Notes: generated from the letters alone by a model not told the origin. Shown: positions 7,279 to 15,558, counted from the stretch's first letter. The stretch is DNA of 53,458 nt from Nitrincola alkalisediminis (GCF_009821115.1 NZ_VYTY01000017.1:1-53458), one strand, 5' to 3'. A program made the numbers and translations.

Positions 7279-9103
7279 CAGGCTGTAGAAAAACCTCTTC
7301 ATTTATGATGTGATTAGTTTTTAAGGAAACGGAGGCTTCAGGATGGCAAAGTTCAAACATTACGACTATAACCAGATGTCGATGGTGGTGATCAACTATC
7401 TAGAACAGATCCAGCCTGGTACCTTTGAGTTTGCCCTTCATTACCTGATTTCTGAAAAACTCGATCTCACCGCTTTCCATCAGCCCTATGAAAATGATAC
7501 TGAAGGTCGTCCAGCATACGACCCGGCTATATTGCTAAAGATTATTCTATTCGCATATTCAAAGGGCATTACATCCAGTCGAGAGATTCAGTGGTGCTGC
7601 GAAACCAATATCATATTTAAGGCATTATCTTGCGATACTATTCCGCATTTCACCACGATTGCTCACTTTGTCAGTAGCCGTGGCCTAGCGATTGAAGCCT
7701 TATTTGAACAAGTGCTGCTGATCTGTGATCAACAAAAGGATTGCTGGGTCATGAACTCTTTGCCATCGATGGTTGTAAGATGCGTTCTAATGTGTCGAAG
7801 GAATGGTCTGGCACGTTTAAGGAGTTGGAACAAAAACGCCAGAAGCTCAAACGCTTGATTCACCATCATCTCAGTGAGCATCAGGAAAGGGATACCCATG
7901 AAAGCGAAGAAGCGCTGGAGCGTGATATTCGCAAGGCCAAGACCATTCAGACACTGGATGCGGCGGCCAACAAGATCGGTGATTTTTTAAATCGCAGTGA
8001 GCCAAGGATGGGCAAGGGCAAACGCAGCAAGGAAGTGAAGAGTAATATCACTGATCCTGAGTCAGCAAAAATGACGACCAGTAAAGGCACCATTCAAGGT
8101 TACAACGGTGTTGCTGCCGTCGATAAGGAGCATCAAATTATCATTGATGCACAAGCCTTTGGTGAAGGGCAAGAACACCACACTCTGCAACCTGTATTGG
8201 AAAGTATCAAGGCTCGTTATCAACGACTGTGCATTAATGACAACGTATATGCGAGTGGCATCATAGCAACCGCCGATACGTGTTTTGCGAATGAAGCCAA
8301 TATGGAATACCTTCACCAGAACCATATCAACGGCTATATTCTTGACAATCAATTCAGAAGTCGTAATCCCAAATTCGCACACCAGAAAGACAAATACGGC
8401 AAGCGCCACCAGACACCCGGTAAACCTAAAGCTAAACACCTTATTCCAGCCAGTGAATTCCAATTTGATCCAGTAAAGATGAGTTGCATCTGCCCAGCGG
8501 GTGAACAAATCAGTCATCGCGGTGTAAAAATAAATGATCGAGGACAGCGCACAGCCTAGTTCGAGGGACGCTTACTTCAGTGCCGTCATTGCGATATAAA
8601 CAATAAGTGCATGAAAAACCCTGCGTCGGCTAATCATCGAAAGGGTGCGGGCATGCAAGTCAGTTTTACACTTAGCGACCAGCGAGCACCAACCTATACC
8701 GATTGGATGAAACATCGTGTGGATAGTCCGAAAGGAAAGCAAATTTATAGCCATCGAATGTCTGTCGTTGAACCTGTATTCGGCAATATTTGCACCAACA
8801 AAGGGCTGAACCGCTTCAGTTTACGAGGTAAAAGTAAGGTTCAGGGACAATGGTAATTGTACTGCTTGGTGCATAATGTTGAGAAGTTAGCGAAATACGG
8901 AAGCTTGAGTGGATAAAGCGAGAATGAGGTAGACCTTGCCATTGAATGAGGTTTTGAAAAGCCAATTGCCGAAGGTCTGCATAGGTTAAAGCCGTCTAGG
9001 CAGGATAAAGAACGGATTGCTGATTGAGATTAGCAATTGAAAATGAAAAATATAGATCGAGCACTGGCGGAAAACTTGTCGAAATTAGGTTTTTCTACAG
9101 GCT
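7279..9103 (+). mobile_element. IS1182-family insertion sequence, decayed, inserted in an attC core
   Basis: A 1.8-kb element with inverted repeats: CAGGCTGTAGAAAAACCT at the left end and AGGTTTTTCTACAGGCT at the right end (9087-9103). CGTT is present immediately outside both ends (7275-7278 and 9104-9107), consistent with a 4-base target duplication inside the attC core. The size fits IS1182-family elements. Its transposase gene is broken, so it cannot move on its own. A relic of the same lineage lies at 16757-16999. Confidence 0.85.
7343..8916 (+). pseudogene. IS1182-family transposase, one frameshift and two nonsense mutations
   Basis: The N-terminal part (FEFALHYLISEKLDLTAF, PAILLKIILFAYSKGI) is typical of IS1182-type DDE transposases. 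The frame is lost near 7733-7745 at an A-run (CAACAAAAGG) and resumes one base out of phase with LLGHELFAIDGCKM. An in-frame TAG at 8557-8559 and a TAA at 8854-8856 (probably CAA before mutation, QGQW then LYCLVHNVEKLAKYG) interrupt the rest. The natural stop is at 8914-8916. The A-run does not form a canonical slippery heptamer in the correct phase, so mutation is preferred over programmed frameshifting. Confidence 0.85.
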
Positions 9104-9183
9104 CGTTAAATGTATAGCTTAACCATTCAGAGATTATGGCTAAGTCAATAAAATAACCTACTAAAACCCAAAGGAAGGCACCG

Positions 9184-9537
9184 TTGTCAGTAGATCCTAT
9201 TCGTGAATATTTCGACATTCTCCTCATGGCTAGTTCCTCAGAATCTGTTGAGTTTAGTGAGTCATCTTCTAGCGTGGATATGAAAAAAGTTATGTCCTTG
9301 CATGAACAAGGGCTGATTACTGGCAGAGACGAATCAAGCCTTGCAGAGCTAAAATTAATCAAGGTATTAATCACGCCTAAAGGAGCCGTACATTTAGCTG
9401 AATGGGGCTCTTTATTAGAAAAGATGAGCATCAAATCACGCATATTCTCAGTTATAGAAAAATTTGCGTGGGCTTTTGTAGGCATGTTCTTTACTGTCAC
9501 CGGAGCTATCCTCACAAAAATATTAATCAACATTTAA
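9184..9537 (+). CDS. Cassette protein with wHTH-like region and C-terminal membrane helix (117 aa)
   Basis: The start TTG at 9184 is preceded by AAGGAAGG at suitable spacing. Residues 38-75 (MSLHEQGLITGRDE..LIKVLITPKGAVHLAEWGSLLEK) have the helix-strand rhythm of a winged-helix domain, with the typical LTPKG wing. A single hydrophobic helix near residues 93-115 (FAWAFVGMFFTVTGAILTKIL) forms the C-terminus. The TAA stop overlaps the attC core that the group II intron splits. A longer minus-strand frame over the same bases is rejected as a shadow. No family name is assigned. Confidence 0.65.
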   Translation: MSVDPIREYFDILLMASSSESVEFSESSSSVDMKKVMSLHEQGLITGRDESSLAELKLIKVLITPKGAVHLAEWGSLLEKMSIKSRIFSVIEKFAWAFVGMFFTVTGAILTKILINI

Positions 9538-11460
9538 TCGGGTAACCGGGGGTCTCTAACCCCCAGTCCCCACAACACCCTGCATGCGGCTCCGCACAGG
9601 GCGTTTCATTCAGCATAGTGAAGCTTGATCCATCCATCACGTAGCGATGCCAGCCCAGCCTTCTTCAATCTTTCGTTCGACAACGCCTGATTGATACCGG
9701 GTGTTTTGGCGCTACGCCATGGGCCTTTGCTGGTGATCCCGCACGCGACTGCGGCTTGTACATGCACTCCGAGCTTCATTAAATTCCTCACTTTGGTACG
9801 TGGCTTTCGCCATTGACGCCAGTAGGCCATTCGAACTCTGCGGCGTATCCAGTGATCCAGATCACAGCAAAGCTGATAGCAATTGGCGATTCCAAAGTAA
9901 TTGATCCAGCCACGTATAAACTGGCTGGTCTTAAAGAGCTGGTAGTGCATGCTGACACCCCAGTTGCGATTGGTGAGTTCCCGTATACACTGCTTGAATT
10001 TATGCAGTGTTTTCGGGTGCCATTTGATCAGGCCACTCTTGAATGTAAAACCCAAGAATTTACTGTCGCTGGTTTTCACCACTTGGCTTTTCTCTGTGTT
10101 GACCACCAGTTTCAAGCGGTTACTCAGATACTTTGTTACATTGTGCAGGACTCGTTCACCCGCTCGCTGACTTTTCACCAAAATGATGAAGTCATCGGCG
10201 TAACGAGCAAATGTGTGTCCACGCTTTTCAAGTTCTTTATCCAGAGGATCGAGCGTGATGTTGGCCAGTAAGGGCGACAACGGACCGCCCTGTGGAACAC
10301 CTTCTCTGGTTTCCTGGAAGAGCTGGTTATCGATAACCCCAGCTCGCAGATACCGAGCAATCAATTGATTCAATCGCTTATCGTGAACCCGTCGGCCCAC
10401 TAGCGACATCAGCAAATCATGATTAACTCGGTCAAAGAACTTTGACAGATCGACATCTACAGCAATGCGCCGTTTCTGTTTGATGATCTGCTGCACCTGC
10501 TTAACCGCTTGCTGCCCATTACGTCCCGGACGGAACCCATAGCTGTGCTGTGAGAAGTTCGGGTCGAAGATGGGAGTGAGCACTTGAGCAACGGCTTGTT
10601 GAATCACGCGATCCACGATGGTGGGGATGCCAAGCATCCGCTTACCACCATCTGGTTTCTCTATCTCAACACGTCGGACTGGTTGAGGGTGGTATTGACC
10701 AGCCTGGAGCTGGTCTTTGACCTTTTCCCATTCGCCAGCTTTGGCCCATGCAGGGAAGTCGTCAATGGTCATGCCATCAACACCTGCGGCTCCTTTATTA
10801 GCTCGAACCTGTTTCCATGCCCGCTGAAGATTCGCGGGTTTGAGAACCTGCTCGAATAGATCGTTGCTAAAGGCTGGCTGCGAATCAATACGCTGAGTCA
10901 CGTCATTGCCAGGCGGCATTCGTGTATTCAAGTTTGACAAGGCTCCTCCTTTATCTGAATGTTCAGGCCTTCACCGTGTCCTGCCCATTACGGCAGGCAT
11001 TTGGCTACTATGCCGTCTGCTGACTTCTGCTTAATCACCTTGAGGATTACTCCCCTTGGCGCTATCAATGTTTCATCAATTCGCTTTTCCGGGCTGATGA
11101 GTTCCCAGAAACCGAGGCACTTCTTAGCCAGAGCCTCACTGGCTTTTCATTGATCGCTGGTTAAGCAGATCTCCCCAGATAAGGACATGAACCTTCACTG
11201 CACTGCTGCATCATTTACGGTGGCCGTTAGATCACGTGGCTTCGTTGTCTTGTGCCAACTCGCCTCCAGCCTACGCCTCATATGATGTTCTTGTTCATCA
11301 GCTCGCAGTTTTGCTAGCGGCTTCCTCCAGACAAAGCCTCGCGACTTTGCCCTTGCCATTCGCTAGTAGTTATCGTCTACTGGTCTGATAAATCAGGGTA
11401 GACGGTGATCTTCCTACAGAGGACTTTCACCTCATAAGTTCATGCCCATGCTGGGCGTAC
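9537..11460 (-). mobile_element. Group IIC-attC (bacterial class C) intron inserted in an attC R'' core
   Basis: On the minus strand the intron begins GTACGCCCAGCATGGGC (near-consensus GUGYG start) at 11460. It ends with a domain V/VI-like segment: GAGCCGCATGCAGGG followed by a GGGGGTTAGAGACCCCC stem and the terminal GGTTACCCGAT at 9537. Removing 9537-11460 restores a perfect attC sequence CATTTA|ACAAATCAAGG on the top strand. Insertion in the bottom strand of attC, next to TTTGT, is the habit of class C-attC introns. The encoded reverse transcriptase is intact. Boundaries are inferred from the restored attC and should be good to a base or two. Confidence 0.85.
9606..10940 (-). CDS. ltrA: Group II intron reverse transcriptase/maturase (LtrA-like)
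   Basis: 444-residue intron-encoded protein. The RT core shows GVDG near residues 53-56, SYGFRPGR at 133-140, DVDLSKFFDRVNH at 162-174, GVPQGGPLSPLLANI at 214-228 and the catalytic YADD at 247-250. A maturase (X) domain follows (residues about 300-420), and the protein ends without an HNH endonuclease domain, as expected of group IIC introns. It binds its own intron RNA, promotes splicing and primes reverse transcription at the insertion site. All active-site residues are present and no frameshift is seen, so it may still be active. Confidence 0.92.
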   Translation of the reverse strand: MSNLNTRMPPGNDVTQRIDSQPAFSNDLFEQVLKPANLQRAWKQVRANKGAAGVDGMTIDDFPAWAKAGEWEKVKDQLQAGQYHPQPVRRVEIEKPDGGKRMLGIPTIVDRVIQQAVAQVLTPIFDPNFSQHSYGFRPGRNGQQAVKQVQQIIKQKRRIAVDVDLSKFFDRVNHDLLMSLVGRRVHDKRLNQLIARYLRAGVIDNQLFQETREGVPQGGPLSPLLANITLDPLDKELEKRGHTFARYADDFIILVKSQRAGERVLHNVTKYLSNRLKLVVNTEKSQVVKTSDSKFLGFTFKSGLIKWHPKTLHKFKQCIRELTNRNWGVSMHYQLFKTSQFIRGWINYFGIANCYQLCCDLDHWIRRRVRMAYWRQWRKPRTKVRNLMKLGVHVQAAVACGITSKGPWRSAKTPGINQALSNERLKKAGLASLRDGWIKLHYAE

Positions 11461-11514
11461 ACAAATCAAGGCAAGGGACGCAGCAAAGCTGCGCCCCTGC
11501 TTGAGGCGTTAAAT
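11461..11514 (+). other. attC recombination site 9, downstream part after the intron
   Basis: Joined to CATTTA (9531-9536), this gives TTTAACAAATCAAGGCAAGGGACGC..., an ordinary attC with R'' ATTTAAC and R' GTTAAAT at 11508-11514. The stem GCAAGGGACGCAGC/GCTGCGCCCCTGC is clear. Confidence 0.8.
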
Positions 11515-11589
11515 TCCTCACGGACCATATTGCCAGTCCAGTATCGTTGATATATGATTCGTATACATATCGTATATCGAGGGCTAACT

Positions 11590-11796
11590 ATGGGAATTGT
11601 TAAGATTGACGACGAACTGCATGGAGAGATTCGCAAGGCGAGCTCGGTTATGGTTCGCTCTATCAATGCTCAGGCTGAGTATTGGATAAAGATTGGCATG
11701 CTCGCCGAGGCGAATCCCAGTATGTCTTTTTCTGAAATTATGCGCGACCAAATGAAGTTGGCCGAAGTAGACCTAAGGAAAGTTGTGGGTGGCTAG
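11590..11796 (+). CDS. ParD-like antitoxin-type DNA-binding protein (68 aa)
   Basis: The ATG at 11590 follows GAGGG at 7 bases; an upstream in-frame ATG at 11554 lacks such a site. The start MGIVKIDDELHGEIRKAS has the ribbon-helix-helix pattern. The middle, RSINAQAEYWIKIGMLAEANP, matches the ParD-like antitoxin family (PF11903 as I recall it). These small proteins usually repress their own operon. The stop overlaps the start of the methionine aminopeptidase gene, so the two form one operon within a single cassette. A classic ParE toxin is absent; the only partner is the aminopeptidase. Confidence 0.8.
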   Translation: MGIVKIDDELHGEIRKASSVMVRSINAQAEYWIKIGMLAEANPSMSFSEIMRDQMKLAEVDLRKVVGG

Positions 11797-12562
11797 CATA
11801 AAACTGAAAAGTGCTGAAGAATTGAGTGTAATGCGGGAGTCCGGTCGGCTTCTGGCAAGGGTTTTTGAATACCTTGATGGCTATATTGAAATTGGTGTCT
11901 CAACGATGGATATCAACGATTTGGCGGAGAGGTTCATCATTGACCAGCTACGTGCTCGACCAGCGAGTAAAGGTCAGTATGGGTATCAATATGTTCTGAA
12001 TAGCTCTGTAAACAGCGTTGTATGCCATGGTGTTCCTTCAGCCACTCAAAAGCTTAAATCCGGTGACATTATCAACGTAGACATAACGTTGGAGCAGGGA
12101 GGATTTATCGCTGACTCGAGCAAAATGTACATGATCGGTAACGTGACTCCGGTCGCTAGGCATTTGGTTGATAAAACCTATGAGGCAATGTGTGAAGGGA
12201 TACGGAGTGTAAAGCCTGGCGCGACCCTTGGTGATGTTGGTCATGCCATTCAGAGCCATGCCCAAAAACATGGCTATTCTGTTGTTCGCGAGTATTGTGG
12301 GCATGGGATTGGACGAGAAATGCATGAAGAGCCACAGGTTCTGCATTATGGCCAGCCCGGTAAAGGTTTGGCTCTGCAGGAAGGGATGGTGTTTACAATA
12401 GAGCCCATGATTAACCAGGGGAAGGCCAAGGTTAAATTAAAGAAAGATGGGTGGACAGTTGTCACCAGTGATAAAAAATTATCTGCTCAGTGGGAGCATA
12501 CGGTCGCCGTTACCTCCGATGGTTACGAGGTTCTGACGCTCAGAGCCGAAGAGCGAATTTAA
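11789..12562 (+). CDS. map: Type I methionine aminopeptidase (cassette copy)
   Basis: Removes the initiator methionine from new proteins in the cytoplasm. All five metal ligands are visible: Asp in NVDIT, Asp in ADSSKMY, His in YCGHGIGREMHEEP, Glu in FTIEPMI and Glu in QWEHTVAVT. The length (257 aa) is normal for type I enzymes. The GTG at 11789 is chosen because AGGAA lies 8 bases upstream; a TTG at 11783 is possible. It overlaps the ParD-like gene by 8 bases. Housekeeping map normally neighbours rpsB/tsf, so this integron copy is likely a second gene. Its role with a ParD-like regulator is unclear. Confidence 0.92.
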   Translation: MASIKLKSAEELSVMRESGRLLARVFEYLDGYIEIGVSTMDINDLAERFIIDQLRARPASKGQYGYQYVLNSSVNSVVCHGVPSATQKLKSGDIINVDITLEQGGFIADSSKMYMIGNVTPVARHLVDKTYEAMCEGIRSVKPGATLGDVGHAIQSHAQKHGYSVVREYCGHGIGREMHEEPQVLHYGQPGKGLALQEGMVFTIEPMINQGKAKVKLKKDGWTVVTSDKKLSAQWEHTVAVTSDGYEVLTLRAEERI

Positions 12563-12563
12563 C

Positions 12564-13087
12564 ACACACATATGAGCCCCTCCGGAGTCAATAGATAAAA
12601 CCGCTCTTCTGGCCGCGTTAGCGGCCAGTTTGTTATCCATCAGCAAGATAGACTGCTTCATCTGTCATCATGGTTGCCAGGCGATAGCCTGCAACAAACA
12701 CATATCGGGGCTCTCTTATCTCATGCTCAATGAGCGCCTGCTGATTTCAGCTTCCGTACTGGTAGCAGGGGAGGGGCACCACGCCTACAAGGATGTAGGC
12801 GATAGAGCGACGCAGGAAGCCAAAGCCGGGACATTCATCGGTTAACCTGTTGCTGGCACTATTCAAGTGTGACGGGCTTAAAGCCAGTTAGTTTCAGGCT
12901 CAGTACAGGTGCAAACCATCTTGCTGATGGTAGTGCGCGGCGGCAAGGTGTCTAATCAAACGATCTGGCTACGGCTGTGTGCCAGAAGATAGGTGATTAA
13001 GCTTATATGGCTAAGGGTAACCCAATCTTCATTTGAGCATCAGCTAGGGTGTTCCAGTTAGACGTTCAGCTCACCTTGCCCCGCGAC
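12564..13087 (-). ncRNA. Candidate bridge RNA region of the IS110-family element
   Basis: 524 bases between the transposase stop and the element end hold no credible gene. Bases 12571-12711 recur, diverged, at 16338-16469. A hairpin with arms 12609-12614 and 12623-12628 shows loop GCGTTAGC, an attC core; the second copy keeps the loop (ACGTTAGC), and its stem differs by a compensating change (C-G to T-A). IS110 elements encode a guide RNA in such regions. That this is one, with the loop as attC-recognition guide, is inference. Confidence 0.5.
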
Positions 13088-14131
13088 TTAACCAGTTAGG
13101 AAACGTTTTTCATCGAACCCCTTTTGATTTTTCAGCATGTAGTACACGCAGCGACCAATCTTATGCGCTAGGGCGGAGAGTGCTTTGGCTTTGCTCATGC
13201 GTTTTTGTAGTTTTAATAGGTAGTTTTTTGCTTTGTCGTTACCGCGCAGGTACAGCACAGCAATTTCGCCAAAGGCCCACTTCAGATGCGCATTGCCAAT
13301 TTTATTGCCTTGGGTGCCGTAGCTCTTGCCTGCTGATTCCGCTTTACACTTAATAAGCCGACTGTACGACGCAAAGTCCTGTACCGTGCTAAAACGGCCA
13401 ATGTCACCGACTTCGTATAGGATAGTCAGTGCCAGAATGCGACCAATGCCAGGGAAGCTGGTGAGGATGTGGTAATCTCGACCGTTGTGGTGCTTGGCAT
13501 GCTTTTCAATAAAGCACTCAATTGAGCTGAGTTCATGGCGGTAAAACGCGATGATGTTTAAGTCCAGGTCAATATTGCGTTGCACGAACACATCATCAAA
13601 GCAGTTCCGCATCGCTTCCCGAGCGCAAGGGTATTTTAGATCCAGGTTATTCGGTGGCAAATTGTATTGGCTGGTGGTGTTTTTCACATGCGCTTTTAAA
13701 TCGGCACCATGCCGAACGATACGGGTACGACGACGGAGTAAGTCACGAGCAGCACGCATCTCGGGTGGATACACATAAGCCAACGGAAAATTGCCACCAC
13801 GAATAAGATGAGCGATCTTATAGGAGTCAATGCGATCATTTTTGGCTTTGCCGCCATGGATAGCCTTCATGTAAAGCGCATGGCCCAGAATAAAGTCGAT
13901 GCCATGTTGAGCACAGAAATCGCTAACCCAGTACCAGCAGTGCATGCATTCAACACCGACAACAGTGTTGCCGATATAGGGCGTTAATAAGTCCAGTAAG
14001 GGTTCTGGTCGTGCTTTGATTTCGCGGTGCAGGATGGTTTCACCGGTTTCATCCAGAATGCACACGTATAAAGACCGTGCATGTAAATCTATTCCACAAT
14101 AATACGGATGTTGTGTAGTATAAAATCTCAT
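13088..14131 (-). CDS. IS110-family transposase (DEDD recombinase)
   Basis: 347 residues starting at the ATG at 14131, which has AAGGAG 8-9 bases upstream. The RuvC-like N-terminal half shows D15 (YCGIDLHARS), E61 (VVGVECMHCW) and D99/D102 (AKNDRIDSYK). The C-terminal Tnp20-type half shows LTSFPGIGRILALTIL and a conserved serine in KAESAGKSYG. The enzyme uses an RNA guide in this family. It is intact. A related 100-base fragment of such a transposase lies inside the IS relic at 16871-16972, so more than one IS110 element has visited this array. Confidence 0.9.
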   Translation of the reverse strand: MRFYTTQHPYYCGIDLHARSLYVCILDETGETILHREIKARPEPLLDLLTPYIGNTVVGVECMHCWYWVSDFCAQHGIDFILGHALYMKAIHGGKAKNDRIDSYKIAHLIRGGNFPLAYVYPPEMRAARDLLRRRTRIVRHGADLKAHVKNTTSQYNLPPNNLDLKYPCAREAMRNCFDDVFVQRNIDLDLNIIAFYRHELSSIECFIEKHAKHHNGRDYHILTSFPGIGRILALTILYEVGDIGRFSTVQDFASYSRLIKCKAESAGKSYGTQGNKIGNAHLKWAFGEIAVLYLRGNDKAKNYLLKLQKRMSKAKALSALAHKIGRCVYYMLKNQKGFDEKRFLTG

Positions 14132-14211
14132 TGGGTCTTCTCCTTTTTGGGTTTCGTCGCCTTTCAGCTTAGCCAATCTGGCTAGGCTGAGGGAGAAGGC
14201 TCAATGAGTAT

Positions 14212-14334
14212 CAAGCAATTTAAGAGGGATTCACAACGCTTGGCACTTTTGCTTCTACTTCAAATTTAGTGTTTATGGCACAATGCTTTAGGTTTGGGTG
14301 TAGGCGTTGTTCACCCCTTAATTGGGCGTTAAGC
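14212..14334 (+). other. attC recombination site 10, downstream part (Vibrio-repeat-like family)
   Basis: The sequence CAAGCAATTTAAGAGGGATTC then ACGCTTGGCA..., CACCCCTTAATTGGGCGTTAAG resembles the long attC sites of Vibrio chromosomal integrons. The R' core is GCGTTAAG at 14325-14332. The R'' core TTTAAC lies at 12558-12563 beyond the IS110 element. Confidence 0.8.
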
Positions 14335-14389
14335 CTGTTCGCTCACAATCTAAATTGACGTAGCATGGATGCCGTGCTACCGTTCTATC

Positions 14390-14683
14390 ATGATTATTCA
14401 TTTCAAAGATAAGGGCACCGAAGATATCTTCAATGGAGTGGCTTCCAAGGCAGCCCGAAAGTTATGTCCACAGTCTTTGTGGCGAATTGCTGTAAGAAAG
14501 CTCGAATTATTGGACTCTGTTATCCATCGTGATGAGCTGAAAGTTCCTCCCTGTAACAGGTTGGAAGCTTTGTCTGGCGATAGAAAAGGGCAGCACAGCA
14601 TTCGAGTGAACGATCAATACAGGATCTGCTTTAAGTGGACTGAAGCTGGCCCCGATGAAGTAGAGTTAACTGATTACCACTAG
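14390..14683 (+). CDS. higB: HigB-type toxin (RelE superfamily mRNA interferase)
   Basis: 97-residue toxin that cleaves mRNA on the ribosome. The start at 14390 gives MIIHFKDKGTEDIFNG, which matches HigB N-termini; an upstream ATG at 14369 adds seven atypical residues. Typical features are LWRIAVRKLELLDS, LEALSGDRKGQHSIRVNDQYRICFKW and the terminal VELTDYH with the functional His. Nine bases separate it from the antitoxin gene. The toxin-first order is typical of higBA. Toxin-antitoxin cassettes are thought to stabilise integron arrays. Confidence 0.92.
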   Translation: MIIHFKDKGTEDIFNGVASKAARKLCPQSLWRIAVRKLELLDSVIHRDELKVPPCNRLEALSGDRKGQHSIRVNDQYRICFKWTEAGPDEVELTDYH

Positions 14684-14692
14684 AGGTAAAAT

Positions 14693-15010
14693 ATGATCCG
14701 TATTCCCACAAATAGACAGCCGATCCATCCAGGTGAAATGCTGTTAGAAGAGTTTTTGCATCCTATGCAGATTACGCAGCGCGAGCTGGCGGATGCTATC
14801 CATGTTCCTTACCAAAGGGTGAATGAGCTAGTTAATCAGAAGCGTGGTATCACGCCCAGTACTGCACTTCGTTTGGGCTTGTTCTTTGGGGTTTCAGCTG
14901 ACTTCTGGCTTAACCTGCAAATCAGATGGGATCTTTACAAGACACAACAAGCAGAGCAGGACGATTTAGCCGAGATTCAAGATGTTACTCATTGGCGGCA
15001 GATGGCTTAA
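14693..15010 (+). CDS. higA: HigA-type antitoxin (XRE helix-turn-helix)
   Basis: 105-residue DNA-binding antitoxin. The N-terminus NRQPIHPGEMLLEEFLHPM is the HigA signature. The helix-turn-helix lies at about residues 28-60 (TQRELADAIHVPYQRVNELVNQKRGITP), followed by LGLFFGVSADFWLNLQ. It neutralises HigB and represses the operon. The stop overlaps the R'' core of the next attC. Confidence 0.93.
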   Translation: MIRIPTNRQPIHPGEMLLEEFLHPMQITQRELADAIHVPYQRVNELVNQKRGITPSTALRLGLFFGVSADFWLNLQIRWDLYKTQQAEQDDLAEIQDVTHWRQMA

Positions 15011-15076
15011 CAAACGCAAGCACACGGAGCAATTTTTCGCTTCGCTGCAAATTGTCCGGTGTTTCGAGCGCTAAAT
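15005..15076 (+). other. attC recombination site 11
   Basis: R'' GCTTAAC at 15005-15011 then AAACGCAAGCACACGGAGC. The body GGAGCAATTTTTCGCTTCG pairs with CGCTGCAAATTGTCC. The R' position reads GCGCTAAAT, degenerate relative to GCGTTAAAT. Confidence 0.7.
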
Positions 15077-15091
15077 ATGTAGGGATAGATT

Positions 15092-15451
15092 GTGCTAAAG
15101 AAATTTTCACTATATTCGGGAATGATTATCCCAGCTTGGCTTTTTCTTGGGGTATTAATTGCAGGGGCAATGAATTCAGGTTATAGCCATATTAATTAAG
15201 CAATGAGTGAGCTGGGAGCAGAGGGTTCAGCAACTCATATTATTTCGCCACTAATCAATAATTTTCCTCTAGGTATTCTTTTTATTGCATTTGGTTTGTG
15301 CCTGATTTCAGAGCTTAAAAATTCAAAACTCGCAATGTTTTCTGGTGCTAACGCCACGGAATCCCCACCGATCACAAAAAGCAAATTCCCTAGATTAAGT
15401 GCTGAGCGGCGTTCAACAGGCGGTTATAGCTGCGGCTGCGCCGCCGTATAA
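15092..15451 (+). pseudogene. DUF998-like membrane protein, nonsense mutation and truncation
   Basis: A GTG at 15092 with AGGGA upstream begins LKKFSLYSGMIIPAWLFLGV. The frame continues AMNSGYSHIN, then TAA at 15197-15199, then AMSELGAEGSATHIISPL and FPLGILFIAFGLCLIS. The Y-S-H-x-x-Q-x-x-SELGA pattern is that of DUF998 membrane proteins, and the stop most likely replaces CAA (Gln). After about 15348 the similarity ends and the frame runs into attC sequence, so the C-terminal helices are missing. It is a dead gene. Confidence 0.65.
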
Positions 15452-15468
15452 CCGCTTATTTGTTAGGG
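15411..15468 (+). other. attC recombination site 12
   Basis: R'' GTTCAAC at 15411-15417 and R' GTTAGGG at 15462-15468. A near-perfect stem GCGGTTATA..GCGGC/GCCGC..TATAACCGC lies between. At 58 bases it is one of the shortest sites here. A second possible core pair (GCTAAC near 15350, GCGTTC near 15409) just upstream is much weaker. Confidence 0.75.
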
Positions 15469-15512
15469 CTATTCATCAAATCTTGCGTTTAATCTTTTTC
15501 TCGCTCATAATT

Positions 15513-15552
15513 CTACCTATCAAATTGACAGGTAGTCCGTATATCAGATAAT
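15513..15552 (+). promoter_or_regulatory. Promoter and palindromic operator of the DUF4258/MqsA-like operon
   Basis: TTGACA (15525-15530), a 16-base spacer and GATAAT (15547-15552) make a strong sigma-70 promoter. An inverted repeat, CTACCTATC / GACAGGTAG (15513-15535), overlaps the -35 box, as expected for an autorepressor site. MqsA-type antitoxins bind ACCT..AGGT palindromes. The start site would be at or near 15559, where the first codon lies, so the mRNA may be leaderless. Confidence 0.65.
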
Positions 15553-15558
15553 AAACTT

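Larger units (their letters stand above)
12564..14211 (-). mobile_element. IS110-family element inserted in an attC R'' core
   Basis: The element carries a DEDD transposase on the minus strand, about 35-80 bases of upstream sequence and about 520 bases of downstream non-coding sequence. Its left flank ends ATTTAAC (12557-12563) and its right flank begins CAAGCAATTTAAGAGGGA (14212). Joining them restores the 5' end of an attC (TTTAACAAGC...). No terminal inverted repeats or target duplication are evident, as usual for IS110. The long non-coding region on the 3' side resembles the IS1111 branch. Ends are inferred and may be off by a few bases. Confidence 0.75.

Noticed and set aside
7700-7860. 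Programmed frameshift in the IS1182 transposase
   Set aside because: The A-run is not a proper slippery heptamer in phase, and two later in-frame stops show plain decay.
9030-9533. 167-residue minus-strand frame
   Set aside because: Mirror of the plus-strand cassette gene at 9184, whose start, winged-helix pattern and membrane helix are better supported; it also runs into the IS end.
14926-15186. 86-residue plus-strand frame overlapping higA
   Set aside because: Crosses higA and attC 11; low-complexity and without a start signal.
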